Source of the DNA: Gleimia coleocanis DSM 15436
GTDB lineage: Bacteria > Actinomycetota > Actinomycetes > Actinomycetales > Actinomycetaceae
Direction: 5' to 3'
NCBI RefSeq assembly: GCF_000159015.1
Contig: NZ_DS999545.1
Location: forward strand, 248,001 to 312,000
DNA: 64,000 nt
Made by a program: the position numbers and the translations under genes. The notes under the pieces were generated by a model that saw only the letters and a list, made by a program, of their open reading frames with translations, was not told the origin of the DNA and did not search any database. Below are positions 18,464 through 27,995 of this stretch, in pieces. Within the stretch, counting starts at the first letter, position 1; every line of letters begins with the position of its first letter.

Positions 18464-20518
18464 TTAGAAACTACCGGAACTTGAAGAAGACCAGCCACCT
18501 CCAGAACTTGACCCCCAAGAAGAACCGCCAGAGAATCCGCCACCGGACCAACCGCTGGGACTACCGTGGCTGTGACCGTAAGAGCTAGACCGACTTCCAG
18601 ATAAAATGCCACCTAAAATTAAGGAAGTTAGGTCAATTTCGCCAGACCTTGTCTGCCTTAAAGAACCGGGGGAGTAACGCATCTGTTGAGATTCGCTAGT
18701 GGCTATAGTTAAAGCGTTCTGTGCGGAAGATTTCGCTTGGTTAAGCAACTGGAAGCAGGTATCCAAACGCTGCTTATCAGGATTACCTGACTGTAGATAG
18801 GCATTGAAATGCTGTTGCGCCTGCTGCTGTGAGCTTAAAGCCGTTGCCAAAGCACTGCGCGCATCTTGACCAACTGCCCCGCGATTAGAACTAATATAGG
18901 AATCCGCTTGACGAATCAGAGATTGCACCTCACCGTCAAGTAAGGCAAAGCGCTGACGGTCACGTTGTAGCTGGTCAGAGACGGCACGTAGGGGCGCTAA
19001 AGCAGCGTCTAAAGCGTCCTCGGTGATACGCAGATTTGCCAGGGATTCTAAAACGTCCCCTTCGTCTGCCAGCGCACGGTTTGCTCGTTCAATTGCATTA
19101 TTCGCATTAGTAACGATCCCGTGGAACGCGGCCTGATTAGCTCCTAAACGTTTCACATCTTCAAGGTCAGCAGCAATAGAACCGATCGCGGAAGCTAAAC
19201 GTGCTGGTGCATCCGCTAAGTCCTGGCTGGCATACATTACTTCGTTAATCTGATTGATTGCCTGACCGAAGGTTCGCTGTGCCATGGTTACCTGGTGGCG
19301 GGCTTCCTGCTCAGCAGAGAGCGTGCCAGTGGCTAACGCCGTGTTAGCTTGCTCCAAGGCAGCTGAAGCAGCTCCCAGCAGGTTCGTAACATTGCCAGGA
19401 TTATCAAAGAGCGAGCGCAGTTTTTCGTCAGGGTAAATGACACGCAGTGAATCGATTTCTCGTTTCGCTTGCTCGTTCTTAACTTGTGCTTCAGCAATTT
19501 GTTGCTGCAGATTACTGATATTTTGTGGTAGGTTCGCGCCGTCGCTACGGAGTTTATTAAACCGTTCAACGTTTGCAGCTAACGCGTTCTGTGCCTGCTG
19601 GCAAAGTTCTGAAACTCGACTAGCAGTTTGGCGCTTACGGACCACATCAGTTTCTTGATTAATAGTTTGATGTAACGTGAAGGCTTCAGAAATGAGTTGC
19701 TGGGCTTGTGCAAGTGCGGTTGCAAATTCTTTGGTTTCTAACTGACCGAACTGCGCCTGTGCGAAAGCTAAATCATCTGTTGCGGAGCGTACCGAATTAT
19801 CAGTAGCCATCAGTTGAGAGGCGGTTTCTTTAAGGACTTCCTCTAGGTTCTTAGCTGTAGGTAAACCGCTAGTTGGCAGGTTAGCTTTGTTTTTCTTGAA
19901 AAAGAAGAAAATGAGTGCTAGTGGAATAATGAACGCGAACAGTGGTCCAATTAATCCTTTGATAACCTCACTGATTCCGCTATTTGGTGAGTAGAAACTA
20001 GAACTATTTACAGTGTTTGTGTCGGATGATGTGCTGTTTAATAGGCTGTCAGTGAAAGCTACTGCAGCGTCGGCCGCGGCTTGTCCACTGAGTGGATTTT
20101 CGTGCAAGTAATCTACTGCCTCCCCGGTAGCTGCCGTGATCTGGCTGTCAGAGTAGGGGGCTGAGTTGCCGTGGCAAGCCACGTAGTTGCGAGCATCATA
20201 AGCAATTGCGTAAAGAATGGCAGAGTTAGGTAATCCAGAGTTTTTAGCGCTATTGGTGCACCACTTGGTGGGAGCGTCAGTAAACTTTGGGAATACGGCG
20301 AAATAAATCTGCACACCGGAATCTTGGGCGCTTTGAAGTTTTTCTCTTACCTTAGTGGTTTCTGACTGGGATAGGAAGGATTCCGGGTCAGTAACTTGGT
20401 CAGTGATGGTAGAGATCGCGGCAGCTTGTACTGTACTAGCTGGGATGAGCGCGAATACTGTCAAAAACATAGCGAAAGCGGCACTGAGGTTCCGCAGTTG
20501 CTTAGATAACTTGGTCAT
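18464..20518 (-). CDS. TPM-domain membrane protein with coiled coil and Ser/Gly tail
   Basis: Exported, membrane-anchored protein of 684 residues. Signal peptide to about residue 33 (cleavage near VQAAA), a TPM domain at about 35-170 (ITDQVTDPESFLSQSETTKV), one membrane helix near 190-212 (LFAFIIPLALIFFFFKK), then a long Gln/Ala-rich coiled coil and a low-complexity tail made almost only of Ser, Gly and Trp. The TPM domain is thus outside and the coiled coil inside. Next to pspA, which suggests a joint envelope-stress role, as in other TPM-PspA pairs; biochemical activity is unknown. Confidence 0.82.
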   Translation of the reverse strand: MTKLSKQLRNLSAAFAMFLTVFALIPASTVQAAAISTITDQVTDPESFLSQSETTKVREKLQSAQDSGVQIYFAVFPKFTDAPTKWCTNSAKNSGLPNSAILYAIAYDARNYVACHGNSAPYSDSQITAATGEAVDYLHENPLSGQAAADAAVAFTDSLLNSTSSDTNTVNSSSFYSPNSGISEVIKGLIGPLFAFIIPLALIFFFFKKNKANLPTSGLPTAKNLEEVLKETASQLMATDNSVRSATDDLAFAQAQFGQLETKEFATALAQAQQLISEAFTLHQTINQETDVVRKRQTASRVSELCQQAQNALAANVERFNKLRSDGANLPQNISNLQQQIAEAQVKNEQAKREIDSLRVIYPDEKLRSLFDNPGNVTNLLGAASAALEQANTALATGTLSAEQEARHQVTMAQRTFGQAINQINEVMYASQDLADAPARLASAIGSIAADLEDVKRLGANQAAFHGIVTNANNAIERANRALADEGDVLESLANLRITEDALDAALAPLRAVSDQLQRDRQRFALLDGEVQSLIRQADSYISSNRGAVGQDARSALATALSSQQQAQQHFNAYLQSGNPDKQRLDTCFQLLNQAKSSAQNALTIATSESQQMRYSPGSLRQTRSGEIDLTSLILGGILSGSRSSSYGHSHGSPSGWSGGGFSGGSSWGSSSGGGWSSSSSGSF

Positions 20519-20674
20519 ATTTTGATTATCGGTTCTTTTCAGAGTCTTGTCACCTGTTTAACTCTGAGGGCAGAAAAATGAGACCGACGGATATTAAACG
20601 GGTATCTTTGATAGGCATAGGGTATGTTATTAGTAGACTAGACAAAAGTATTTTCTAAGCTCAGGAGGGCGATT

Positions 20675-21052
20675 GTGCCTACCGGTAAGGTAAAGTTTTT
20701 TGATGCTGATAAAGGATTCGGCTTTATTGAAAGTGATGATGGCGAATCCGTTTTCTTACATGCTTCAGCGCTACCAGAAAATCTGAAGCATCCTAAGAAT
20801 GGGGCACGTGTTGAGTTTTCGATGATTGATGGTCGTCGTGGTCCGCAGGCTATCCATGTGAACTTGCTCCCCGAAGCTCCATCTTTGCGTAAGCTACGCA
20901 GACGTACTCCGCAGAATATGATTCCTGTGGTTGAGGACTTGATTAAGGTGCTGGATGCTTCTTCTGATGCGTTACGTCGGGGTCGGTACCCAGAAAATGG
21001 TGATAAAATCGCACAGCTTCTGCGTGTGGTAGCGGATGACTTCGATGCCTGA
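20675..21052 (+). CDS. cold-shock domain protein with C-terminal extension
   Basis: RNA-binding protein of 125 residues. Residues 1-66 are a cold-shock domain with RNP1 (KGFGFIESDDG) and an RNP2 variant (VFLHASAL, where VFVHFSA is usual). The following ~55 residues form the extension seen in actinobacterial CspB-like proteins that are twice the size of classic Csp. GTG start with AGGAGG at 20663-20668. It overlaps the DUF3027 gene, its usual neighbour. Confidence 0.92.
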   Translation: MPTGKVKFFDADKGFGFIESDDGESVFLHASALPENLKHPKNGARVEFSMIDGRRGPQAIHVNLLPEAPSLRKLRRRTPQNMIPVVEDLIKVLDASSDALRRGRYPENGDKIAQLLRVVADDFDA

Positions 21053-21782
21053 GTTAGACAAGCCTTTGAAAGCTGACCGGGTTTTAGCGAAAGCTAAGGC
21101 GCAGATTCTGGAAATTATTTCTGAAGTTGTTCCGGTAGCTGAGATTGGCTCACATTTGGGTGACCGTGTTGAGGGAGAGCGCTTACATACGCATTTCTTC
21201 GCTTGTAATAAACCTGGTTATGTTGGTTGGCATTGGGCAGTTACGGTGGCACGTGCGCCGCGGTCTAAGACGGTCACGGTTTGTGAGATTGATTTACTTC
21301 CCGGTAAGGAAGCGCTGCTGGCTCCAGCATGGATTCCTTGGGAAGAACGCCTGAAGCCCGGAGATGTAGCGCCTGATGATGTGCTTCCTTATCGAGCGTC
21401 GGACGAACGTTTAGTCTTTTTACGTGAGGCTGGTAAAGCAGCAGATGAGGCGCCTTTCTCACGCTTGCGAGTGCTTTCTGATAAGGGGATTGGGCAGGTA
21501 GCGTTGCGTTGGAAGCGGAATTTGCGCTCCCAAGCGAGGCTACGTAAACAGCCGTCTGTTTGCTCTTCGTGTGGTTTCTTGGTGACTTTGGAAGGTCCGT
21601 TACGTGAGACTTTCGGGGTCTGTGCTAACGAGTGGTCTTCCGAGGACGGAAAATTAGTTCCATTGAGCTTCGCCTGTGGTGCTCATTCGGAGACGGATGT
21701 TGCTAAGCACGGTTCTGAGTGGCCGGTTACTCCACCGCGGATTAATGAGCTTGATTTAGAGATGACGCAACTGGAACGATAG
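21036..21782 (+). CDS. DUF3027 family protein
   Basis: Actinobacteria-specific protein of 248 residues and unknown function. Recognisable family segments are HFFACNKPGYVGWHWAV, LLAPAWIPWEERLKPGD and a short zinc-binding-like knuckle CSSCGFLV later followed by CANEW and FACGAHSE. Start overlaps the cold-shock gene by 17 bases; a second ATG at 21045 is also possible. The fixed pairing with the cold-shock gene suggests co-regulation. Confidence 0.85.
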   Translation: MTSMPELDKPLKADRVLAKAKAQILEIISEVVPVAEIGSHLGDRVEGERLHTHFFACNKPGYVGWHWAVTVARAPRSKTVTVCEIDLLPGKEALLAPAWIPWEERLKPGDVAPDDVLPYRASDERLVFLREAGKAADEAPFSRLRVLSDKGIGQVALRWKRNLRSQARLRKQPSVCSSCGFLVTLEGPLRETFGVCANEWSSEDGKLVPLSFACGAHSETDVAKHGSEWPVTPPRINELDLEMTQLER

Positions 21783-21837
21783 TTCACTATGTGGTCAGGC
21801 ATTTAAAAATTATTCGTCTGATGTCATTCTATTGTGC

Positions 21838-23277
21838 GTGGAAACTACCAAAACTACACAGTTGTCTGCTATTGACAAGTTCTTCCGAATCACTGAACGT
21901 GGTTCTACCGTAGGACGCGAAGTACGCGGTGGCGTTGTCACCTTCTTCGCGATGGCTTACATCCTGGTTCTAAACCCAATCATTTTATCCAACGCCCTCG
22001 AAGGTACTGATATCAGCATCCCAGCTATTGCAGCGGGTACTGCGCTGATCGCAGGCGTACTAACCATACTGATGGGTGTATTCGCAAACTACCCACTGGC
22101 ATTAGCTGCGGGTATGGGCTTGAACGCAATGGTTGCTTTTACCCTGGTGCTCGGCTCTGGCCTTACCTTCCAGGAAGCAATGGGCTTGATTTTTTGGGAA
22201 GGTGTACTAATCACCGTCCTTGTGCTCACTGGCTTCCGTGAAGCAGTTTTCAATGCTGTTCCAACTCAGCTGAAGGTTGCAATCTCTGTAGGTATTGGTT
22301 TGTTTATCGCGCTGATTGGTCTGGTTAACTCCGGTATCATTCGTCGTGGTGCGGGAACTCCAGTTGAATTAGGTATTCACGGATCCCTGTCTGGTTGGCC
22401 AGCATTGGTATTCGTGTTTGGCTTATTCGTAACCATTATTCTTTTTGTGCGCAAGGTACGTGGCGCTATTCTGGTAGGTATTCTTTCCTCAACCGCATTG
22501 GGCTTCATCATTGAATTCGTAAAACCACTGGGCGTAAACACCTCTGATGGTAAGAATCCAACCGGCTGGGGTCTGACCGTTCCAGCTTTACACGGTAGCC
22601 CAGTATCCATTCCAGACTTCGCCACCCTGGGTGCAATCGACTTCTTCGGTGCATTCGGTAAGCTCGGCGTAATCGCAGTGGTACTGCTGGTCTTTACCCT
22701 AATGTTGGCTGACTTCTTTGACACGATGGGTACTATGGTGGCTATCGGCCACGAAGGTGACCTGTTGGATAAGGACGGTAATCCACCAAACGCGCGTCGC
22801 ATTCTGCTGGTGGACTCTTTGGCTGCAGTGGCTGGTGGTCTGGGCGGCGTTTCCTCTAACACCTCTTATGTAGAATCCTCTGCAGGCGTAGGTGAAGGTG
22901 CACGTACTGGTTTAGCATCCGTTGTTACCGGTGTGCTGTTCCTGCTTTCTATCTTCTTTGCGCCGGTTGTTGAAATGGTTCCATCTGAAGCAGCATCTAC
23001 CGCATTGGTATTTGTTGGCTTCCTGATGATGATGCAGGTTGCAGATATTGACTGGCACGATGCGGCTATCGCAATCCCAGCCTTCTTCACCATTGCATTC
23101 ATGCCGTTCTCTTACAACATCACCGTAGGTATCGGCGCAGGCTTTATTGCTTACGTAGTTATCTGCGCAGCAAAGGGCAAGGCTAAGAAGGTTCACCCAC
23201 TCATGTGGTTGATCGCAGCATTGTTCGTTGTATTCTTTACCCTGGATCCAATTAAGCAGGTTCTGTTGGGTGCTTGA
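21838..23277 (+). CDS. NCS2 family permease (AzgA/PbuG type, hypoxanthine/guanine)
   Basis: Membrane transporter of about 479 residues with a dozen or more hydrophobic helices. Family marks: GGVVTFFAMAYILVLNPIIL near the start, YPLALAAGMGLNAMVAF, LADFFDTMGTMVAIG and SSNTSYVESSAGVGEGARTG. These fit the AzgA/GhxP purine branch of NCS2, distinct from the uracil/xanthine permease at 44.8 kb. GTG 21838 is preferred over TTG 21832; no clear ribosome site is visible, so the message may be leaderless. The exact substrate is inferred from the branch only. Confidence 0.9.
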   Translation: METTKTTQLSAIDKFFRITERGSTVGREVRGGVVTFFAMAYILVLNPIILSNALEGTDISIPAIAAGTALIAGVLTILMGVFANYPLALAAGMGLNAMVAFTLVLGSGLTFQEAMGLIFWEGVLITVLVLTGFREAVFNAVPTQLKVAISVGIGLFIALIGLVNSGIIRRGAGTPVELGIHGSLSGWPALVFVFGLFVTIILFVRKVRGAILVGILSSTALGFIIEFVKPLGVNTSDGKNPTGWGLTVPALHGSPVSIPDFATLGAIDFFGAFGKLGVIAVVLLVFTLMLADFFDTMGTMVAIGHEGDLLDKDGNPPNARRILLVDSLAAVAGGLGGVSSNTSYVESSAGVGEGARTGLASVVTGVLFLLSIFFAPVVEMVPSEAASTALVFVGFLMMMQVADIDWHDAAIAIPAFFTIAFMPFSYNITVGIGAGFIAYVVICAAKGKAKKVHPLMWLIAALFVVFFTLDPIKQVLLGA

Positions 23278-23687
23278 GTCTAGCTTCGCTACTAGTTGGC
23301 GATTGAGATTCCTGGAAAGAAACTCCAGTAAATAAAACTGTCCGTAAACTGCCGTGCAGATTATTCTGCACGGCAGTTTGATTATTAGTGATATACGTTT
23401 TGCGTTATTCCCTTTTAAATCCTTTTAAAACATAACAACGTACCTGTAGTGGAAAAACTATAAGGCATAAAAATAACCAATATAAACACTCTTGAAACTG
23501 TCTTGATAAATCCAGAAAATAAGCGAAAAGTCGCTAAAAATTCGCTTACTTAAGCGGAGTGTCATAGACGGTGTTAAAAGTGTTGGGGGACGCCCTTGGG
23601 AAAATAAAAAATATCTCTAAAGAAAATCGCCAAAATGTGGCATGGTGGAAATTAGAAAGTAAGCAAAAATTGTTTAAGGAGAAACCC
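23278..23687. other. non-coding gap with terminator and ideR leader
   Basis: A terminator for the permease lies at 23346-23379. The rest is AT-rich and shows no gene; a frame open from 23571 is judged to be leader sequence. It contains the variant motif CGCCCTTGG at 23589-23597 followed by GAAAATAA, nearly the same as in the dnaX leader near 55.49 kb. Confidence 0.55.
23346..23379 (+). terminator. terminator of the NCS2 permease gene
   Basis: Perfect 14-base stem AAACTGCCGTGCAG / CTGCACGGCAGTTT with an ATTATT loop. Confidence 0.88.
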
Positions 23688-24383
23688 GTGAGTGACCTGA
23701 TCGACACCACAGAAATGTATCTGAAAACGATCTACGAACTAATTGAAGATGGCGTTACGCCAATGCGTGCCCGTATTGTCGACCGCCTGGGACACTCCGG
23801 TCCCACTGTTTCTCAAACAATCGCTCGTATGGAACGTGACGGGCTGGTAAAAGTAGCTTCAGACCGTCGTTTGGACCTCACGGAAAAAGGCTTCGAAGTA
23901 GTTACCGAAGTAGTTCGTAAACACCGCCTGGCAGAACGACTACTGGTGGATATTATTGGACTAGATTGGAAACTCGCTCATGACGAAGCCTGCCGTTGGG
24001 AACACGTCATGTCTGATGCCGTAGAAGAACGCATCGGCAAACTTCTTGATAATGTAGAGCGCGACCCTTATGGGAATCCTATTCCATACAGTGAAGCGGT
24101 TCTGAACGAAGGCGTATCTCTGGCGAAAGTACGTGAGGAACTACCCGCAAATACAACCGTAATCGCTGGAATCGCTGTAGACCGGATTGGTGAACCAATT
24201 CAGGCAGATGGAATTGCTATGCGTGCGTTCTCAGACATGGGACTGCGTCCAGGGAAAGCTATTTACCTGTCTTTTGAAAAAGATTCTGTTGATATTTCAT
24301 ACACTTTGGAAGAGTCTAAAGATAGAAAAGTGGCAACCCTCCCAATCGAGTTAGAACCGCATTTCTTTGTGGTAGACTGCTGA
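23688..24383 (+). CDS. ideR: DtxR/IdeR-family iron-dependent repressor
   Basis: Metal-sensing repressor of iron uptake. 231 residues from the GTG at 23688, set by AAGGAG at 23676-23681; an open frame back to 23571 adds 39 residues alien to the family. N-terminal helix-turn-helix (MRARIVDRLGHSGPTVSQTIARMERDGL), dimerisation and metal sites with M10, RKHRLAERLL and HDEACRWEHVMSD (Cys, Glu and His ligands conserved), then an SH3-like domain (GLRPGKAIYLSFEKD). Similarity to DtxR/IdeR is clearly closer than to MntR. The two secreted hydrolases follow; no iron-uptake gene is adjacent. Confidence 0.93.
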   Translation: MSDLIDTTEMYLKTIYELIEDGVTPMRARIVDRLGHSGPTVSQTIARMERDGLVKVASDRRLDLTEKGFEVVTEVVRKHRLAERLLVDIIGLDWKLAHDEACRWEHVMSDAVEERIGKLLDNVERDPYGNPIPYSEAVLNEGVSLAKVREELPANTTVIAGIAVDRIGEPIQADGIAMRAFSDMGLRPGKAIYLSFEKDSVDISYTLEESKDRKVATLPIELEPHFFVVDC

Positions 24384-24418
24384 ATAACTGTTTAAATTCC
24401 GGAAACTGAGGTGTAACT

Positions 24419-25186
24419 GTGTACTCTTCCAAGCCAAAGCCACGTCACCGACGAGCCTGCCGCCCACAGACTCCATTTACGCCACTAACCGGAACTTTCA
24501 ATCCAGTACGCTCCTTAGCAGTTGTTTCCGCAACCGGTGTTGCGCTATTTGTTCCAACTGGGGCGGTAGCGACCGAAGTTACTTCACTAGATCTTAACCC
24601 TTCTAAAGAAATCTTGGTAAACCACGTGGTTGAAGCAAATCCTGTTTTTGCTGCGCCGGGAGATATGGAATGGGCTGCGGCAGACACCGTCGCAGTGGCT
24701 GTTGTAACTCCGGAAGATGTGGCGAAGGAAGAGCAGGAAAAGGCAGATAAAGAGGCTGCTGAAAGAGAAGCTGCAGAGCGGGCAGAACGCGAAGCTGTCG
24801 CTAATCGATCTTATGAACGTCAAGAACCAGCCTCAGTAGCAGTTCCAACCGCGCATTTCAGTGGGATTTTAGGGGTAGCTTCCCAATACTTGGGTACTCC
24901 GTATGTGTTTGGCGGTACCAGCCCCGCTGGTTTTGACTGTTCGGGTTACGTGCAATACGTATATGCGCAGGCGGGAGTGCAGTTACCCCGTACGGCCGCT
25001 GCTCAGGCTATGGTTGGTACTCAGATTCCAGCTTCTCAAGCGCAGCCAGGAGATTTGGTTTATTTCCCATCCGGCCACATCGGCATTTATGCGGGTAATG
25101 GGCAGATTATGCATGCTCCTTACCCGGGGCGTAGCGTTGAACTTGTTCCACTTTGGAATGAGTATTACCAGTTCGTACGCCTGTAA
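24419..25186 (+). CDS. secreted NlpC/P60 peptidoglycan endopeptidase
   Basis: Cell-wall hydrolase of 255 residues that should cut peptide cross-links. Long basic leader (RHRRACRP) and hydrophobic segment ([20 protein letters not shown]) form the export signal; a charged coiled-coil linker spans about 100-135; the C-terminal NlpC/P60 domain has catalytic C174 (FDCSGYV), H220 (SGHIGIYAG) and H232. GTG start 35 bases after ideR. Its first ~100 residues are plainly paralogous to those of the CHAP protein downstream, so the two enzymes share a delivery module but not a catalytic fold. Confidence 0.92.
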   Translation: MYSSKPKPRHRRACRPQTPFTPLTGTFNPVRSLAVVSATGVALFVPTGAVATEVTSLDLNPSKEILVNHVVEANPVFAAPGDMEWAAADTVAVAVVTPEDVAKEEQEKADKEAAEREAAERAEREAVANRSYERQEPASVAVPTAHFSGILGVASQYLGTPYVFGGTSPAGFDCSGYVQYVYAQAGVQLPRTAAAQAMVGTQIPASQAQPGDLVYFPSGHIGIYAGNGQIMHAPYPGRSVELVPLWNEYYQFVRL

Positions 25187-25315
25187 GGCTTTTTGCTTGA
25201 GGGCGGAACATAATCTGTCTCATAATTTTCGTAAACAAATGACTCTTGTGTCCTAATCGTTATATTATGTAACTGGTTGTATCTAAAGATGTGACTAGTG
25301 AAGATATTAGGCTGA

Positions 25316-25462
25316 GACTCTAACGGTATCTTTGCTGAACGAACAGCGTTAGAGTGCGGGGGACCCATTTTTGGGATTATCCCTTGGGGTGAAGCAGAAA
25401 AAGTCGCAAGGCTTACTGCCAGGAGACTCCATCCTGAACCCGACAGCTTACCTCGTAGGCCA
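25316..25462 (+). ncRNA. c-di-AMP riboswitch (ydaO/yuaA type)
   Basis: The leader of the CHAP gene carries the conserved blocks of this class: GCGGGGGACCC, then TTGGGGTGAA, and near the 3' end GAACCCGACAGC followed by CCTCGTAGGC. In other actinobacteria this riboswitch turns off wall hydrolase genes when c-di-AMP binds. It ends just before AGGAG (25463-25467), the ribosome site of the CHAP gene. Exact 5' boundary is approximate. Confidence 0.9.
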
Positions 25463-25475
25463 TAGGAGAATAAGA

Positions 25476-26285
25476 GTGATTTCAAGCAAACCAAAGGCGC
25501 GTCACCGTCGGGCTTGCCGGCCAGTGACTCCGCTTAATGATTTGACGAACACTATCAATCCGGCTCGTTCTTTGGCAGTTGTTTCAGCAACTGGCATGGT
25601 GCTTTCCGTAGTTACCTCAGGTGTTGCATCCGCAAATGAAGTAACTTCCTTAGATCTAAATGACTCAAAAGAAGTACTGGTCACTGATGCTTCCTTCCAG
25701 GCAGAAGCCAACCCATCTTTGGTTGCTCCTGCAGACGTAGAATGGGTAGCAGCAGATCAAGTAGCTGTTGCAGTCGTAACTCCAGATCAGGATGAAGAAG
25801 CACGTCTAGCTGCAGAAAAAGAAGCTAAAGAACGTGAGGAAGCTGAACGCATTGCACGTGAGCGTGAAGAAGCAGCAAACCGTTCTTACGAACGTGCTGA
25901 CCTGAGCGGTCAGAATGCAGAGCAGGCTGCTCCACAGGCTGCAATCCAGCCAGCGTTTTCTAATGCTCCTAACTCCTACCCCTGGGGTCAGTGCACCTGG
26001 GGTGCAAAGACTCTTGCACCATGGGCAGGGAATAACTGGGGTAACGCTGCAAACTGGGCTTACTCAGCATCTTCTGCTGGATTCCGCACCGGAACTACCC
26101 CACAGGTAGGTGCTATTGCAGTATGGTCTGGAAACCACGTTGCTGTAGTAGTCGAAGTTCAGTCCAATAACTCCATTCGCGTAATGGAATCTAACTGGGC
26201 TGGCAATATGAACATCGGTGATTACCGTGGTTTCTTCGATCCAACCTGGGCACAGGGTGCTGTAACCTACATTTACCCGAACTAA
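25476..26285 (+). CDS. secreted CHAP-domain peptidoglycan hydrolase
   Basis: Exported wall amidase or endopeptidase of 269 residues. GTG at 25476 is set by AGGAG eight bases upstream and lies just after the riboswitch. N-terminal module ([34 protein letters not shown]) as in the NlpC/P60 protein before it, then a Glu/Ala-rich coiled coil (about 105-135) and a CHAP domain with catalytic Cys in [11 protein letters not shown] and His in [10 protein letters not shown]. Expression is probably controlled by c-di-AMP; the upstream paralogue lacks the riboswitch. Confidence 0.92.
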   Translation: MISSKPKARHRRACRPVTPLNDLTNTINPARSLAVVSATGMVLSVVTSGVASANEVTSLDLNDSKEVLVTDASFQAEANPSLVAPADVEWVAADQVAVAVVTPDQDEEARLAAEKEAKEREEAERIAREREEAANRSYERADLSGQNAEQAAPQAAIQPAFSNAPNSYPWGQCTWGAKTLAPWAGNNWGNAANWAYSASSAGFRTGTTPQVGAIAVWSGNHVAVVVEVQSNNSIRVMESNWAGNMNIGDYRGFFDPTWAQGAVTYIYPN

Positions 26286-26308
26286 TCGGTTGGTTGCATA
26301 AGTTTCTG

Positions 26309-26352
26309 AAAATGCCTTCTGCGAACTCATCAGAGTAGCAGAAGGCATTTTT
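26309..26352 (+). terminator. terminator of the CHAP gene
   Basis: Stem AAAATGCCTTCTGC / GCAGAAGGCATTTT with a 15-base loop and trailing T-run. The remaining bases to the MFS gene show nothing further. Confidence 0.85.
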
Positions 26353-26574
26353 GTTTCCAGCACATGAAAAACTGATTTCACATATTGGGGAATGAGCGAT
26401 TTTCGATTTTGAAAAGCAGTTCCGGCTCGCATTATTTGCTTGGTAGAAGAATCCTAGAAACAAGCGGTAAAGAACTGACAGCGTTAGTGAAAATCAGCCT
26501 ATTTGGTGTGGGTGTGCAAACCTAAACGGTAGAAACTTGAGTAATAATACTGGTAACGCGATAAGCGCTAGAAC

Positions 26575-27837
26575 TCATCTACGTCGCAGACGAGGTCGTT
26601 TCAAAATCTCGAAAAGCTCTGGTTTAATCCCTTGAGAAAGACGATAACGATAAGCCCATGAAGCTACTACCACGGCAATAAGAATACAAGAGAGAGAGCC
26701 CACCAGAATCGACCAGCGAGCCCCCACATGCTCAGCTATCCACCCAATCAAAGGAGAGCAAAGTGGAGAAACCCCTAAGAAAATCATTCCGTAGAGAGCT
26801 AGTACCCGCCCTCGGATATGTTCCTCCGCAGCTAACTGTACGTACACGTTTGCAGAAGTAATGAAAGTCAGCGAAAAAAGCCCCACTGGAATCGCAATTA
26901 AAACGAAAGTGGTGAAAGACGGAGCCAATGCCAGAATTGTTTCCGCCACGCCAAATAAACCCGCCGCCATAATTACCGTCCGTAAGCGCGGCGTAGTACG
27001 ACGGGCAGCTAGCAAAGCGCCAGAAACCCCTCCGATTGCAATGAAAGTTCCGAAAATACCGTACTCAGAAGCAGCCTTGTTATATACATCAGTGGCCATG
27101 AATGCAGAGGTCATCTGTAAATTCAAACCTAAACCTGCTACCACCGCAGCTACCAAAAGTACCATTTGAATCTCTGGGCGCTGCTTCACATAGGCAATCG
27201 CTTCTTTAATCTGTCCCTTCTCCTTTTGGATGCGTTGACGTGGAAGTAACTCTTCACGACGCATAAAAGCGAAAGCGGTTGGGGGAATCAGGTAGAGGAA
27301 AGACGCGACGATGAAAACCCAACCCGTGCCAGTCGCGTCAATGATGATACCTGCTGTGGCGGGGCCAATCATTCGCGCACTGTGGAAAGCTACTGAGTTA
27401 AGTCCTACTGCGTTAGGAAGGTTTTTACGTGGGACAACTTCAGAAACAAAGGACATGCGGGCTGGACCTTCAAAAGACCCTAACGTGCCCAGCAGGAAAG
27501 CCAGCAGATAAACGTGCCACAGGTGAATCATGCCGGTGACAATCAGTGTGCCCATAGTGGCGGCTAAAACGCCTCCGGTAATTTGACAGCACTGGAGCAT
27601 GCGGCGACGGTTTACACGGTCAGCAACTACTCCTGCCCAAGGTGCAAAGAGTAGCTGTGGGGTGAATTGTACGGCGGTAATATAACCAACTTGTGCCATG
27701 TCGTGGTTGGTTAGTTCAGTGAGTACCAGCCAGTCTTGTGCAAAAACTTGGAACCACATTCCTGTGGCTGAGAAAATGGCGGCTGTGAAGACCAGCCGGA
27801 AGTTGAAGATACTGAACGATTGGAAGGTTCTGGACAT
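26575..27837 (-). CDS. MFS exporter (MFS_3 / EntS-like)
   Basis: Twelve-helix major facilitator of 420 residues. It carries the branch segments MWFQVFAQDWLVLTELT, FAPWAGVVADRVNRRRML (motif A-like loop between helices 2 and 3), LGTLGSFEGPARMSFVSEVV and HIRGRVLALYGMIFLGVSPL. These point to the MFS_3 group that includes enterobactin exporter EntS and macrolide exporters. Substrate is unknown; nothing next to it indicates a siderophore pathway. A CGCCCTCG octamer is inside at 26807. Confidence 0.87.
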   Translation of the reverse strand: MSRTFQSFSIFNFRLVFTAAIFSATGMWFQVFAQDWLVLTELTNHDMAQVGYITAVQFTPQLLFAPWAGVVADRVNRRRMLQCCQITGGVLAATMGTLIVTGMIHLWHVYLLAFLLGTLGSFEGPARMSFVSEVVPRKNLPNAVGLNSVAFHSARMIGPATAGIIIDATGTGWVFIVASFLYLIPPTAFAFMRREELLPRQRIQKEKGQIKEAIAYVKQRPEIQMVLLVAAVVAGLGLNLQMTSAFMATDVYNKAASEYGIFGTFIAIGGVSGALLAARRTTPRLRTVIMAAGLFGVAETILALAPSFTTFVLIAIPVGLFSLTFITSANVYVQLAAEEHIRGRVLALYGMIFLGVSPLCSPLIGWIAEHVGARWSILVGSLSCILIAVVVASWAYRYRLSQGIKPELFEILKRPRLRRR

Positions 27838-27877
27838 TTAGGTATTCCCAAGTAGTGCATTTTCTGGCATGAAAAAG

Positions 27878-27950
27878 TGCCCCCGAGACGATTCGAACGT
27901 CCGACACCCGCTTTAGGAGAGCGGTGCTCTATCCCCTGAGCTACGAGGGC
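27878..27950 (-). tRNA. tRNA-Arg (anticodon CCT)
   Basis: Cloverleaf on the minus strand with a 7-bp acceptor (GCCCTCG with CGGGGGC), anticodon stem CCGCT/AGCGG and loop CTCCTAA giving CCT, and the T-loop GTTCGAATC. CCA is not encoded. Confidence 0.95.
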
Positions 27951-27995
27951 AAGACCAGTTAGGCTTTACCAGTATAGCAGGAATAGAGCACCAGC

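Noticed and set aside
23571-23687. Longer ideR start
   Set aside because: AAGGAG at 23676-23681 points to GTG 23688, which gives a DtxR-length protein.
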